A DNA stretch of 64,000 nucleotides from Acanthococcus lagerstroemiae (GCA_031841125.1 CM063109.1:29640038-29704037), one strand, 5' to 3'. Positions 34,020-45,890 are shown, counted from the stretch's first letter. Translations and numbers: made by a program. The notes: generated from the sequence alone by a model not told the origin.

Positions 34020-34600
34020 GGGGCGGGTAAAATTTGAATGAGAAATTTTTTTGCTGGTACGACTAAAAACAAAAGGGGCGGTCCTGCTGAACCGCCTCTG
34101 TTTGGTTATGGTTTATTCTTTCCTGTGTAACGACGAGGGGAAATTTAATTTGTTACTTTTTAAAAAAGTTCAATCCCGAATTGGGTTTTGGGATTTCACC
34201 CCCCCGTTTCGCTCCAACCATTCGAGGGGGTCTGGTCGTGACCAAAGGAGGAGGGGGTGTTTCTTCTTCTTTTTCTAATTTGCTGTCAACCCAACCCGAA
34301 TCCCCCCTTTGGGGCAACTTTTAAGACGCCGGGGTTTTTCTGTCTTAGCCCCCCTTTCCCTTTTGGCCCAAAAACCCCCGGGCGAAATCCGGGGATTCTA
34401 CTGGGGTCGAACCCGGACCCCATTCCGAACCCCGCCATCCCTCCTAACCAACCCCGAAGGGGGTGTAGAGAGGGGCTAAAATAAAAAACCCATTTTCCAA
34501 AAGGCAATGCCGACCCTCGCCCTCGTTTGCTTTTCCCCTTGGGTCCCCCGTGTCCCCGGGGGGGGCCGGGCCCTTTTTCCCCCAAAAGGTATTCCTTTAG
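34020..34600. other. Suspected low-quality assembly segment
   Basis: From about 34180 to 34590 the sequence is dominated by runs of two to seven identical bases (GGGG, CCCCC, TTTTT, AAAAA) with abrupt changes, for example 'ccccggggggggccgggccc'. It is unlike any neighbour. This pattern is typical of a low-quality read tail rather than of biology. Open frames here, rich in Pro and Gly, should be disregarded. Confidence 0.6.
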
Positions 34601-34679
34601 TTTCCAGTGTTACACCATACTAGCTAAAATACTTGGATAATGTGACCTTTTTTCCGTCTACTTACGCAGTCAGTTTACG

Positions 34680-35065
34680 GTGAATGTCGCCTTCCGATGA
34701 CCATCCTCGATTTTCCTCGGTCCATCCATAGATCCTTCGGTGTGTTCCGCTGCTGCATTTTTTCTCTGCTACCCCAGCGGTCCAGCTTCGTCTGTCGGGA
34801 AACCATTCGATGATCTTCCTTGGCAGTCGTTGTTCCGGTATTCTTCGAACATGCCCCTACCATATCACTGTCTGATTTTGGTGTCGTCCACGAGTGTATT
34901 CTGTACCGCCGTTGTCTCCCTGGTAGTTTTTTTCAGATTCTTTCTAGTTTTAACCGCCTGGCTGCTCTGTTGCTAGAAGAAGATTCTCTGCCCTTGGCTT
35001 TAACGGCCACATCTCAAAGCTATGCGTCACAATACTTTTCACAATTGTAAACATCCCTTTTTTCT
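34680..35065 (-). pseudogene. LINE C-terminal relic
   Basis: The minus strand reads IVTHSFEMWPLKPRAENLLL, then GHVRRIPEQRLPRKIIEWFP, then a degenerate RRSWTAG-type block and YGWTEENRGWSSEGD. The WxGHVxRMxxxRLPxxxxxWxP pattern followed by an RGRP..W block is the usual end of CR1/RTE-type ORF2 proteins. Stops (after the GG block and before GHV) and frameshifts abolish function. It ends near the left end of the mariner relic. Confidence 0.65.
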
Positions 35066-35188
35066 TTTCTTTGCTGATTTGTCGATCCCATGGAAATGAA
35101 TTCAACATCGCTGTTGCTTTCCTACCTTGGATATTCCGATATTTTATATTCTAGTCCATGGATACTTCCTGTAGTATTCTGACTCTTA

Positions 35189-36103
35189 CGAGGGATGACC
35201 CATTAGTTAGGTACCCATTTTTCTGTACGACGGAATGCGTGAGTTAAAAACCTGAAATTTCGCATGGTGAAGTAGGGGAGGCTTGGCTAACATCTGCCAA
35301 TAAGAGTGGTTTATTGTCTGCCGTAGCATGGTTTCAAAAATTGAACGAACACGATAGTTTTGACTGAATCACGAACACGCCTCTCAAAATACGCAAAAAA
35401 TTCGTTTTTACTGCGCACAAAAAAGTACAAATTTTTAATAGAATTAAAGCGGTGTATGTAGGAATGCCATTTCTCGAAAATAAATACCAGTATGGTGTAC
35501 AAAATTCGATCCCGGTGTCGTACATTTGGTGGATATGTAATCTCCGAAGAGGGCGACCAAGCACCGAGGTCAACAAGCAGGCGATTTGTCGCACTGATGA
35601 ACTCGTTTTCGCCGATCAGAGTTTGAAAATTCGTGAAATTGCAGAAGCAGCGAATTTATCAAGTCAGTTGTTCACCAAATTGTGCAGGGAGGACCTACAA
35701 TTTCGAAAAGTTTGCGCACGCTAGGTGCCTAAACGGCTGACTCCTTAGCAGAAACAAAAACGAAGCGGAATGGGGGTAATGGGCCACTCTTCACACAGTT
35801 CTGACCTTGCACTATCGGATTACTACCTGCTCAATCCTCAAACAATGTCTCGGAGTAATGAAGTCTGAAAACGATGAAGAAAAAGCAGAAGTCGAGACAT
35901 TTTTCAAAGTCCAGCGTGTACAATTTTATGGAGGAAACATTTTTAAACTGAATGAGCGGTGGAAAAATTGTATCGAAATGGGCGGGAATTACGTTGAAAA
36001 ATAGCTAATAGAGTCTACTTTCACAATTTTGTATGATTTTTCGATTTAGTAAATTTTTCAATTTTATAGAATTTTTGGTACCTTACTTATGGGTCGTCCC
36101 TCG
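35189..36103 (+). mobile_element. Mariner element, internally deleted, with TIRs and TA duplication
   Basis: Terminal inverted repeats of about 28 bases (CGAGGGATGACCCATTAG / CGAGGGACGACCCATAAG) are bounded by TA on both sides. Inside, the plus strand carries mariner transposase fragments: RRGRPSTEV, then IREIAEAANLS, then LQFRKVCARWVPKRLT-like sequence, then SSDLALSDYYL, the region around the third catalytic Asp. It ends with ERWKNCIEMGGNYVEK, a normal mariner C-terminus. The N-terminal helix-turn-helix and the central catalytic part with the first two Asp residues are missing. At 915 bases it is about 0.35 kb short of a full element. Confidence 0.85.
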
Positions 36104-36194
36104 TAGATATCTATACGTTTGGCTACTCTTCATGGTATTTTCGACCTCCAATTCAGTATTCTTCTGGTCACCTTCAGCACACAGATTTTCGGTC

Positions 36195-36340
36195 TTCTTT
36201 GTATTCAATTTTGTACAGCTTTATACAATTTTGCGTACAATTTTATGTTTCATACAATTTCATGCAATTTTGTACCTTTTTGTACAATTTTGTATATGTT
36301 TGAATAATTTTGAACTATTTTGTACAATTTTGCTTAAGTA
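36195..36340 (+). repeat. TACAATTTTG minisatellite, small block
   Basis: Degenerate ten-base repeat 'tacaattttg', the same motif that forms the large block at 46640-47430. It directly follows 90 bases of plain DNA after the mariner and abuts an RT scrap. Confidence 0.8.
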
Positions 36341-36344
36341 CAAA

Positions 36345-36660
36345 TAGAGGATGAAGTGGGAGAAGTGAAAATTCAAGAAGGAGTGAGACAAGGTTGCTGT
36401 TTTTTACCAGTATTGTTTAACACCCGTAGAAGAATTAAGTGAAGAAATGAATGAAAGGAAGTCAGGTGTGATAATACAAGCAGAGACGGTTCGAGTGATA
36501 AGGTTCGCTGATGATATTGCGATAGTGGAAAGAAATAAAGAAGGACTAAAAAAAAAGAACATCGAAAAAGTTGGAGGAAAAATTGAAAATAAAATATAAA
36601 ATAAAGTTGAATGTAAGTAAAGCAAAAGTGATGGTAGTCAGTAGATAGAAGGGATATTGT
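36345..36660 (+). pseudogene. LINE reverse transcriptase scrap with FADD box
   Basis: The plus strand reads EDEVGEVKIQEGVRQGCCF, then LFN after a shift, then VIRFADDIAIVERN and, after another shift, KLNVSKAKVMVVSR. GVRQGC..P.LFN, FADD and LNxxKxKVM are the RT palm motifs B, C and D, in order. Only about 100 residues' worth is present and the frame is broken by poly-A-type indels. Confidence 0.7.
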
Positions 36661-37129
36661 TATTGCTGCGAGGAGGAATGGTTGAGTGAAAGAACTGGGA
36701 AGGAAGACAAAGAATGAGCTATAAGAGCAGATAATGAAGGATACAAAGTGTAAATCCTTCTCAATGAAACGATTGGCACAGGAGAGAAAAACGTGGAGAG
36801 ACGTAACCTATTACTCGGAAGACTAAGGAATCTTTATCAATAAACTTCTAATCTAGGGGTGCTGTGACAATGCTGATTCGAAGAATGATTTCCAGTAAAA
36901 TAGTAAAATTTTTTAATCGTCTTAATAGCGGCTGGAAATTACGCTGATTTGCTATTTCCCAAGAGATCCGGTCCGGAGGACCAATCTTTCTCGTTCCTAC
37001 GGGTGCTAGAAATAACAGGACTAATTTTTTCGCCGCGCGTGTAGTAACCCTTCACATCTGAAACTTTGCCGAGTTGATAACGTAATAACCTTCCTCTATC
37101 AATCAATGTATTTGCGGCCCCAGTATAAA
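36661..37129. other. Unannotated DNA
   Basis: 36661-36850 may be decayed sequence of the RT scrap. I see nothing else. Confidence 0.3.
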
Positions 37130-37620
37130 CGTTAGTTCTCCAGTTGTGTCGTCTTGTTCAAGTTGGTGAATGTGACGCGTGTCACGAAAATGAAGCAACG
37201 TACAATCGAGCAGCGGTATGCGATCAACTTTTGAGTGAAATTTGACGAATCTGGAAAGGAAATGCTCGATAATGTGATTAAGGTGTTTGGTGATAGAGTT
37301 ATGAGTCGTGAGTGCTGCCCCAAAACTCAGCCCGAAAAAGGCGCGAAAGACCAAATCCAAAGTCAAAACGATGATAATTTGCTTCTGTGATAGCTAAAGG
37401 ACGGTTCACAAGGAGTATGTACCCCCTGGGCAGACTGTAAATTAACAATGTTACGTCAAATTGCTGGAATGGTTACGAAGAAGATCCGTTAGGGTTCGCC
37501 CAGGGGTCGCGAACACGTGGATGTCATCATGCCTTCAACATAACGCAATTCTTCACATTAAAAACATCCGGATATGTCACCGTATGACTTTTTTTCGTTC
37601 CCACAGGCCGAACAAATCGT
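37130..37620 (+). pseudogene. Second mariner-like transposase relic
   Basis: The plus strand reads KQRTIEQRYAINF, then VIKVFGDRVMSREC, matching a mariner N-terminal helix-turn-helix (QRY..KF...A FG...SR). After a deletion comes HKEYVPPGQTVN (in frame with VKTMIICFCDS upstream), then a degenerate block with VRP and NTWM. In intact mariners this is the V.PGQTVN..YY region before the second catalytic Asp. No terminal repeats were found, and stops and frameshifts are frequent. It differs clearly from the mariner at 35189. Confidence 0.6.
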
Positions 37621-37799
37621 TTCGAATCAGTAACTGACATCTGAAGGTACGTGACGGGGATACTTCAGAAACTGCCGGCTTAAGTGTCCCAACATTGTCA
37701 TGAAAACTGGAAAAGGCGGTGGAATCAGTGTATAGCTGTCCAAGGAAGTGCGGGTTTTTCGAGAATTTGCACGAGAGAGGAGTGTAGTTCAGACCGTAG

Positions 37800-38110
37800 T
37801 AAAGGTATTCAAAATAAATAAAAAAAACGAGACGGTATAGAGAAGGTGCGTGTATTGATGGACCGATAGTTAAAGTATATCTTGTGAAGGTTAGCATAAA
37901 CTGTAACTGAACTGTAACTGGACTTCTCTAATGTCCTGTCAAGCCGACCAATGGAGGAGAAAGGATAATGAGTGAGGAGAAGAAGAAGAATGTGTTTTTT
38001 GAAACAAATGACGAACCGGATGTGCAGGTATGCAGAGACAAAAGACGTTTGTTGAATACTTGCATCGTGCTACGCAGGAAATGATCAACGAAACAGTTGT
38101 ACCTTGGTAT
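37800..38110 (+). repeat. Dispersed repeat family D2, copy 2
   Basis: It shares 'aactgtaactgaactgtaac', 'atgtcctg.c.agccgacca', 'gacaaaagacgtttgttga' and 'gcatcgtgctacgcagga' with 47760-48035, and its second half with 31975-32290. Confidence 0.7.
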
Positions 38111-38538
38111 CACGGTATGTAAAGTAAATGAAGGTTATAGCCGCACGGAATACGGGCTTACAAAGAAATTTTCGATTTGCGGTCATTGCATTAGTCGGCA
38201 AATTTTAGATTCACGCCCTCCCCCCTCCCCCACATGAAGAAGTTTCGGAACGCCTCTGCTCCCACGACTTCGCGTGATTATTGCTAAGTGTTAGTTTGTT
38301 TTCAGTCTTTTCTCAACATTTCTGTTCAGAATACATACGTTCTACCACAACTGTGCGTGTATTTTGTGTCATGTGTAAAGTAGCCCCAAAGTAGTTTAAC
38401 TTTACCAATCGACTTTCAGACGTCATAAATACCGACCCCTGAGCCCAAGATTATTATTTTTGTAATGGATGTTCTCCTTACATGGTTCACTTTCCAATGA
38501 TATCACTATTGATAGCTTTCAATTACATTTGTCCATCC

Positions 38539-38580
<42 letters not shown>

Positions 38581-38810
38581 AAAAAATAGGAAAGTGTGTA
38601 AAATACGGTATTTATCTTTCTTATGATTTGTTCAGCATTTGCTTCAAATCTTTCGTTAGTTTGCATTTGTAATGCATCAATCATTGTTTAATAAATTTCT
38701 ACTTTATACTTCATAAAAATATCGGTTGGTTTGTAAACATCTAAGTAATTTTCATGGAAAAAAACGTTTTCGATGAATACATTATTTCTTTTCTGTATAT
38801 TTTATACCCA
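38111..38810. other. Unannotated DNA with poly-A tract
   Basis: A run of about 31 A at 38543-38573, continuing as A-rich sequence to about 38586. No SINE or LINE body is recognisable immediately upstream on the plus strand. Confidence 0.4.
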
Positions 38811-39345
38811 GGCAGAGGCGAAACTTGACTTTCAGTTTGGGGGGGGGGGTGAAGAAGGAAAATTTGCCGACAAATATTTTCTTTTAACTAAAAATTTTCT
38901 AAAAATTTGAAAATTCCCCGATTTTTTAATCAAAATATTTTTCAATTAAAAAAAATAATAATAACAAACAAACAAACAAACGTTCTTGGAAATTGGAAAA
39001 TTCAAATAAACAGTTTCAAGATTTGCTGACTCCCTAATTATTGGGGATGTTTCACCCCCCCCCATAGTTTCATCCCTGCAAATGCAGATTGGAACCTTAT
39101 CTCCCAAGCACTCATATTTGCGCACATGAGCGTACCCTATTCTGGGAGGGTAAAGTGAAAGGATGTTAGGAATACTCGAGAGGAACACACAACTTCCTTT
39201 ACACATTGAGGTGGTCATTGTTTACTCTTGGCGATCTTTTTTCCTGAATTTCCTCTGATTCATCTCCTAAATTGATTCCAATAAAATCAAATAAAAAAAA
39301 AGTAGAAAGTTTCCTGTCGATTGGATTAGGGGAATCCGTGCCAGA
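38811..39345 (+). mobile_element. MITE, family M1, copy B with shared flank
   Basis: 38811-39079 is the MITE ('gcagaggcgaaacttgac' to 'catagtttcatccctgc'). 39080-39345 is the same flank as follows copy A. A G-run (38840) and a C-run (39054) sit at the same internal places where other copies have shorter runs. Confidence 0.75.
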
Positions 39346-39479
39346 AGTTCCCTTTCGTTCTTATGGGAAAAATACATGGAATTTTGACTTTTGTTCTAGA
39401 CTAAATTTCCCTCCTATTTGGGCCATACCGCGCTAGTATCGACTACTTTTATCTGCGACCAAAAGGTGAAGTTTTTATA
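39346..39479. other. Unannotated DNA
   Basis: Short stretch between repeats; nothing recognised. Confidence 0.3.
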
Positions 39480-40165
39480 ATTGCATTACAGAATGAGTAA
39501 ATAACTAAGTAAGTGAGTGAATCACTGAGTCACTGAGTAAGTGAGTAAGTAACTGAGTGAATCACTAAATGAGTAAGCGAGTGACTGAGTGAGTCACTGA
39601 GTAAGTGATTGAGTGAATCACTGACTCATTGAGTGAGTGCTGGAGTAACTGACGCAATAACTCAATAAATAAGCATGTGACTGAGTGAATCACTGTGTCA
39701 CTGAGTAAGTGATTGGGTAACTGTGTGAATACTTGAATAAGTAAGCAAGTAACTGGGTAAATCACTGAGTCACTGAGTAAGTGATTGAGTGACTGTGTGA
39801 ATAACTGAATAAGCAAGCGAGTGATTGAGTGAATCACAAAATAACTATTCGAATCACTGAGTGAGTGTGAATCACTCGCTCGGTGAGTGACGGAGTGACA
39901 AGTGAATAAATAACTGAATTAGAGAATGAATGAATAACTGAATAAGTAAGTGAGTGACTGAGTGAATCACTGACGTATTGAGTGAGTGATGGAATGAGGA
40001 AGTGAATGAGTAATTAGAGAATGAGTGAATGACTAAGTAAGTGAGTGAGTCACTGAATCACTGAGTAAGTGATTGATTAACTGAGTGAATCACTAAATTA
40101 GTAAGCGAATGATTGAGTGAGTGACGGAGGGAGGAAGTGAATAAATAACTACATTACAGAATGTA
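39480..40165 (+). repeat. GAGT-type minisatellite, about 690 bases
   Basis: Built from 'gagtaagtgagtgaatcact' style four-base steps, organised in higher-order units of roughly 35-110 bases with 'gagtcactgagtaagtga' and 'aataactgaat' phrases. A 90-codon frame on the minus strand (Ser/Thr/Leu/Ile rich) is a translation of the repeat, not a gene. Confidence 0.85.
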
Positions 40166-40429
40166 ACCTTGATCGAGGGGAATATTTCATTTACAGGAAT
40201 ACGAAGAAATCAGAAAATATTATGAAAACGAAAGCGTTTAGCGGAAAAATGATTAGGACAGAATTTATAGTACATAAAATTTTCCTTCCGTTGAGGCCAT
40301 TTTCATTTCAATCTGATGAATTTTTCTAAAATATGTAGGGTTTCAATAGTTCCTTTTTCTTCACGTGTCTAAAATTATAGAGGGCGACTCTTTCGCGCTG
40401 GCAGTCCGAATAGTCATTGAAATTTGAAC
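40166..40429. other. Unannotated DNA
   Basis: AT-rich, no feature recognised. Confidence 0.3.
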
Positions 40430-40852
40430 GTCAACGTTTCCTACCGACTTTCAGATTTTCGAAATGTCTTCCACGTTTCAGCTTTGTTTCAGCCTTTCAA
40501 ATAACGTTCGATACTCAGCTTGAAACCTTCAGCTTTTGACTGACTAGTCTCTAACAGGGGTCCAGGATACTCCATTTTCAGAAACGAAATTTGACTTTCA
40601 GTTTGGAAAGATGGAGGAGAAAAATTTGCAGTCAAATATTTTTTGAAAACTAAAAACTCACCGACAAAATGTTTAAAAAATTTAAAATTTGCCAATTTTT
40701 TAATCGAAATATTTTTTTAGTGAAAAAGAAAATAAATAAACGAACAAACATGGATAAAAATTAAAAATTCAAATGAACAGTCTTAAAATTTGCCGACTGC
40801 CAAATTATTGGGGGTATTTAACCCCCCCCCCCATAGTTTTGCCCCTGTACCC
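40430..40852 (+). mobile_element. MITE, family M1, copy C with flank
   Basis: 40430-40580 is the flank shared, inverted, with 22146-22290. 40580-40852 is the MITE, from 'cagaaacgaaatttgacttt' to 'catagttttgcccctg'. A C-run near 40822 is at the variable internal position. Confidence 0.7.
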
Positions 40853-40974
40853 AGGTCGATAGGGGTTTTTCTTCCTTTCTTTCTTTCTTCCTTCTTCAAA
40901 ATAGGTATCTTCAGTCAGTTCATTCCACTTTTCATCAGTTCTCTTTAAATTTAAATCGTATATGATTACCTAGC

Positions 40975-41057
40975 CTAATGAATGATGTAGGTAATACCTG
41001 CATCATTCATTAGGGTACTTGCTGAGCCAAAGTCAATGATCCTACTAGGATCATCCT
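40975..41057. repeat. Two adjacent palindromes
   Basis: First, 'cctaatgaatgatg' meets 'catcattcattagg' with arms of about 20 bases and almost no loop (40975-41013). Second, 'atgatccta' faces 'taggatcat' about 20 bases on (41036-41055). Both could extrude as hairpins. They may be remnants of a fold-back element. Confidence 0.7.
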
Positions 41058-42842
41058 ACCTTGAAGTACAGTAGTCACAGGAGCTGAAATGGTAAAAATA
41101 TTGACGCATATTTTTAAAATTGCCACAAATTCAAAAGTTGAAAGTTTGTTTTTCAAGCCAAAAGCTAATGCTGTGCTTTCTTTCGCGTCAGTCTTATCAG
41201 TTGCAATGTGGTCTGTGCAGTATACAACCTCATGATAGCACAACAGTCATTGTGTATGAGAAGCAACCTATTCCCTTCCTGTGTGGCGCACTGGGGCTTG
41301 GAGCTCATAGTAACGTCGAAGAAGAGCCCTAATTAAAATTTTTCATGTTATTCATGTCCCATTGGAGTGGGGGGGGGTCATCAGCGGCTTAGGGGTATCA
41401 CAGCGCCTCTGTCTATGCGGTTATAAGAGAGTATGTGGCTACATTTATCTGCCGTGCACTTCAGTTATTATCAGCTTCTCGTCCCAATGAGACACCACTC
41501 GAGCTTATTAAACTGGAAGCTCCTGCATTAGTCGCCGAACAAACCGAATAGTCGTGGAGTAATTTTCATCTTCACTCGTTTCGACAGATCGCTTTTCACG
41601 CCGGCACGTCCGCGTTCGAGCGCGAGGCAATTATAACGCTCATTTTTCGTGCCACCGAGCGTTACCAATGCGGCCAATCTCTGTGCTCGCTGATCGGACT
41701 TCCGAAATTGTCTACGCCGATTGCCGACCAGAGTTGCGCTTATGAAATGGAGAGAAAAAAAAAAGAGAGAAAAAAAGCACTCACTTCATATCGAGCACGT
41801 AATTTGTTCTGAATACAAGCAGAGATCTGGCGATAGCAATGAGGTATACACATGCATTCGAAGAGCTAATGATACACATACGAGTGTACTCCTTTCGTTT
41901 ATTCGCCAGGTAATTAATTTCTCGCTCTGCCACCACAGAAGTTCATCGCGAATTTATCTCCGGCTGTAATCTCATATCAAAATCGTTTCCGTTTGTAGTT
42001 TACCAGAACTGTCGCAGTAATTACGTCAAAACGTCGCGAAATTCTTTCTCATTTTAAAGTTAACTTACTCGACTATATCTTCATTACAGCGAGAGTTTCG
42101 GCCGCGTGCAAATTACTCGGGCCCGCGGTCTGTTATTCGCGATCGTCGTGAGAAAAGCGAATTCGCGAGTCACAGTTCGCGGTGGTCGCCGCCACGGGCC
42201 GGTCTTCTGTCGCTTGCGAGGCCAACGAATTCGCAAAGCGCGGGTGAATTGTGTACGAGCACTGCCGCTGGTTCTGGATTAGGCAGTTTTGAACTAATTT
42301 CGTATTTGGGCTGTGGGATCGAGTGAGTGAGCTACTCGGTGGAAGGATCGGATTACAGTGCAGCCGACACGTTTAGATTGGTATCATTTGTCTGAAGTCA
42401 CCTCGACCGAGCGTACTAGTTCACCTAGCTGTAAATTAACGCCAGCTGCAGAAAAGCTAGCGTATTCGAAATCACGAGGTCCTGTTGCCAAACGCTGCAG
42501 ATTATCGTGGCCTCAGAAGTAGGGTAGAAATGGGGAGTACGTCGACCCCGTCCGTTCGAAATGTACAGGGAAGCGTGGCCTAACATTCTTCTTCGGAGTC
42601 GAAATTTGCCCCGATTTCAAGATCATGACGTCAGCTGATCGAGTGTGTAGTATAGCTACGAGAACCGCGGTGAAATAAGCGAGAGAGTGAAAAAGTGAAT
42701 GTTTGTCACCATGCCTCGAGGAAACACAATCCGAAGCCCCATCCGCTGATCGAGTTAACCCAGAACCCCTCGTTTGCAATTGAACTGAATGCATTTCCGT
42801 GTACATTTATTGAATATGAAATGTAACACGATCCAGGAACAG
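41058..42842. other. Unannotated DNA with CpG-rich unique block
   Basis: From about 41430 to 42840 the sequence is non-repetitive with many CpG words (for example 42100-42260). 'gtttattcgccag|gtaatt' near 41909 is a weaker splice back-to-back match. No frame on either strand shows a domain. This may be regulatory or hold a non-coding first exon. Confidence 0.35.
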
Positions 42843-43199
42843 TGTGAGACCAGACAGGCCACCGAAAAAATCAACCTTGCAGGCCATCACCGTAACAATC
42901 GCAGGCCAATACTCTCATTCCACTCCCTCTCTACGGCAGAAAGCTAAAGAAATAACATTCTTCATCATGAGTGTAATTTTTCTCATTTTTTCATTTCTTT
43001 GCCCCCTCCTTCTATTTCTAGTTTCTACCTCATTTTTCTCAGTTTTCCATTTCTACACCTCTTCCACAGTCTTTGCCTCATCCCCAAAAATGTTTAAAAA
43101 ATAACATGTATCATTTTTTTCCTTGAGATTTTTAACTTTGTAATGACGACACACTTTTTGTCGTCCTAAATTCGCATTTTGCAAACGAACTGTCCGAAT

Positions 43200-44580
43200 A
43201 CCTCCGCAGGTAGAACGCGCGGCCTAATTAACATTCACCCTCGCAAACGTGTATCGACTGCATCCCTCCCGTTCTCCGCTTCCTTCCAAAACCAATTCCA
43301 AAACGTCCGGAGATGCGATGCTCGCACGACCGGCTACCTATTGTCCATCGGCCATTAGCCCCGGTATTCATACTGTCTTTTCGGTCTCTTTCTCCCGATA
43401 TCGGCGAATTCGGTCTTCGAGCCGCAGCCACATTCTTAAGCGCTCCGCTTTTCTATCCAATCCTCCAGATCCTGCGACCCGAAAAGACGCCGTACTTCCC
43501 AATATAATCTCTGTTTTCATCCTCATTTGAGACACTCGTCTGGCAGTTCGCTCGAGGCCAGTCGATCCGAACCGCGCTCGCAACTTCGGCCTAAACTCTC
43601 TTTCTCGCTTCATCCAGCCTACAATTCTTGCTTCTTCCAACGCCTACAAACCTCCGCTTCTTTCCAAACCGAAAAAAACCTCTATCTTCTCCAGCCTAAG
43701 TGAAATCTACTCTTCAGCCTAAAAAAACCTCTCTGCTTCCTGCGAAAACTCCTGCTACTCCCGAATAGCCTACTGCTGCACCTTCTCTCGCTACGCCTAG
43801 CTGATCAACAACCACCGTCCGGGCAAAATAGCGTACTTGGAGGCGATCCGCCAAGTTGCCATTTAACCCGGCGGCGTACTACGGTCGCGTCTTCACCGAC
43901 ACGACCGAAGTAAAGGATTCCTGGCTACTGTCCCGAGCTAGATAGCGTACTTGGAGGCGATCCGCCAAGTTGCCATTTAACTCCGCGACCCACTACGATC
44001 GCGCCTTCACCGGCACGACCGAAGTGAAAAGGGTTAGAATCCTTGACAATCAGATGTAGGCTACTTCCCGTCCACTCCCCTCCTGGCTCCCTTGCATCCC
44101 GGCCGAGTTGTGAACAGTGCGTTAGTTAGGCCGCACGGTCATCGATACGACCTGTGAACCCTTCCGCGCCGCCATCGTCCCGCCGCCTTAAAAAAAGTAC
44201 TTTTATACTCGCTGCATCCTCAATTTTTCTGTTTCGTTTGCGCCTGCGACATTTGGCGTTGCTAGTTCAACCCGCGTAGAATTTTGTACATACTATCGAC
44301 GTCTTATTTTTTACTTTTAGTACATATTAATCAGTTTTGTGCAAATCGTATTTTATTTGGTGCCGCGCATTGATCGTCCCAATTTTCGGCCGTTCCCGAA
44401 CTTAAAAATGTCGACTCGCGACGAGGCACGGTCCTCGGCCAGTTACGAGGCGTTCCGGTCCCTCCGGAACCGCCGGGTCCCGCTACCCACCGGCCGAATT
44501 GCCTCCTCCGCGGACCGACCAGGCCGGATAGCTCGGTTTTCGCGACAACTTCTTCTGAAAAGCAATAAATAATTTTATTG
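43200..44580 (+). mobile_element. Possible LTR retrotransposon 5' end (LTR, leader, gag start)
   Basis: A pyrimidine-rich block (43250-43800) is followed by the 114-base tandem at 43831-44040. Then AT-rich sequence leads to 'tttggtgccg' at about 44356, which is like the start of a primer-binding site in BEL/Pao elements. At 44408 an ATG begins MSTRDEARSSASYEAFRSLR, a basic Arg-rich frame of 54 codons with the feel of a BEL gag N-terminus, ending just before AATAAATAA. I cannot delimit LTR ends, and no protease or polymerase follows. A host 3' end with AATAAA is an alternative. Confidence 0.3.
43831..44040 (+). repeat. 114-base tandem duplication with internal hairpin
   Basis: Two copies begin 'gcgtacttggaggcgatccg' at 43831 and 43945. 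Each contains 'cttggaggcgatccgccaag', which folds on itself, and 'cacgaccgaagt'. About 90% identical by eye. Confidence 0.85.
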
Positions 44581-44829
44581 ACTCAGCGTAAAAGCTGGAC
44601 ATTTTTGAGAAAATAATTTTTGCCTTTTCCGTATGAGAGTTTAGTTGCGGAAGAATAAATAATGTTTTTGTTATTCCATTTTTATGTCCTTTGGTGAAAT
44701 ATTGTCAAGACGAAAGTCAGAGTTCATTCTCATAAAATGGAGAATCCGTTAAGTTTATCAAATTTGTAGGATTGCACCTATCCATCAAGTGGAATAATCA
44801 TCACTTCAGCACTGCTAACAGGCACTTAA
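44581..44829. other. Unannotated DNA
   Basis: No feature recognised. Confidence 0.3.
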
Positions 44830-45890
44830 ACTTCGAAAGGTCAAAAATAATTGAGTGGCTCTGGGCACGGGGGTAGCTTATAATTTTATAAGAAGTGAAA
44901 CGAAGCTCTCATACGTCAGACCATAGTTGCGAGCGGAGCGAGTAAAATTTTCTTTCAGCGAGTTGAGTAGCAAAAGTTAGTAATTTTCAATTTTCCTTCC
45001 AGCTCCGAGTAAAGGAGGATTGATCTCCATATTTCTTTAGAATTCCTTCAGACATATTTTACTCGGCAAGAGCCGTATAGAAGTAACTTTTTCGGATTTA
45101 TTTCAGATTATTATTCCTGACTCTACAAAGACCTTTTTTTAAACTCTTCTTTTCCTAGACCAGTCAAAAAAGTAGTTGAAACGAGCAATATGAGTATTTC
45201 GTAATTTTTTCCTGGCTCGGAAGGAGGGGGAGATGAGGTTGGAAGATATATGGGGGGAGTGTATCTCCCCGTTTCTTTGAAATTCTTTCAGCCTATTTTT
45301 CTCTTCGAGATCCTCCCGGCATTGTTCAAGGCTATCTCTAAAGCTTTTTTGGAAAAATCTTACTGAATCTCGAATAATCTTAAACCCGTTTGGGTGATTT
45401 TCAAAGGATGTTGAATGAATATGATAAAGGCTCAATTAGAAGATATTCTTTAAAAATATCAATCAAGCCAGAAATAGTCTTAAACGAGATTTAAGAAGCC
45501 TGAAAGAGTCTCAACGAGTTTTAAACCCATCCAGATGGATATCGAAAGCGTTGAAACAAATCACAACGAATCTGAAAGAAGTGATGTAGTTATGAAAAAA
45601 TACGAGTATCTTGGTGATTCTGAAAGGAATATAGAAAATATCGAAGAATCTGAAGTCTCGAGACTTGGGATAGTGTTGGCCGAGTCCGTACGACCTGTAA
45701 AGGTTTTGAACATGTCTTTAAAAAAAATCTAAAACCATAGCAAAAGCCTCGAAGAAGTCTTCAAAAGTCATGAACATGCACTGAAGAGGTTTGAAGATGT
45801 TAAATAAATTCTGAGATCGTCAGGCTGTATTTGTACCACGCCACCAGAAATTTGCCCGGTTGCTCAAGTGGCCACGACGCTCCTGACGCG
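44830..45890 (+). repeat. Long dispersed repeat L1r, copy A
   Basis: It shares an ordered series of phrases with 57920-60120: 'gcttataattttataag', 'gcgagcggagcgagtaaa', 'tactcggcaagag', 'ttattattcctgactctaca', then 'agtct'-type low-complexity DNA, 'ccatccagatggat' and 'gaagatgtta'. The middle of copy B is much longer, so copy A has lost part of it. No coding domain is visible, although 'agtct' phrases open short frames such as 45535-45732. Confidence 0.7.

Noticed and set aside
34286..34585. 99-codon Gly/Pro-rich minus-strand frame
   Set aside because: It lies in the suspected low-quality segment, and homopolymer runs create the composition.
39565..39837. 90-codon minus-strand frame
   Set aside because: It is a direct translation of the GAGT minisatellite; the repetitive peptide follows the DNA period.
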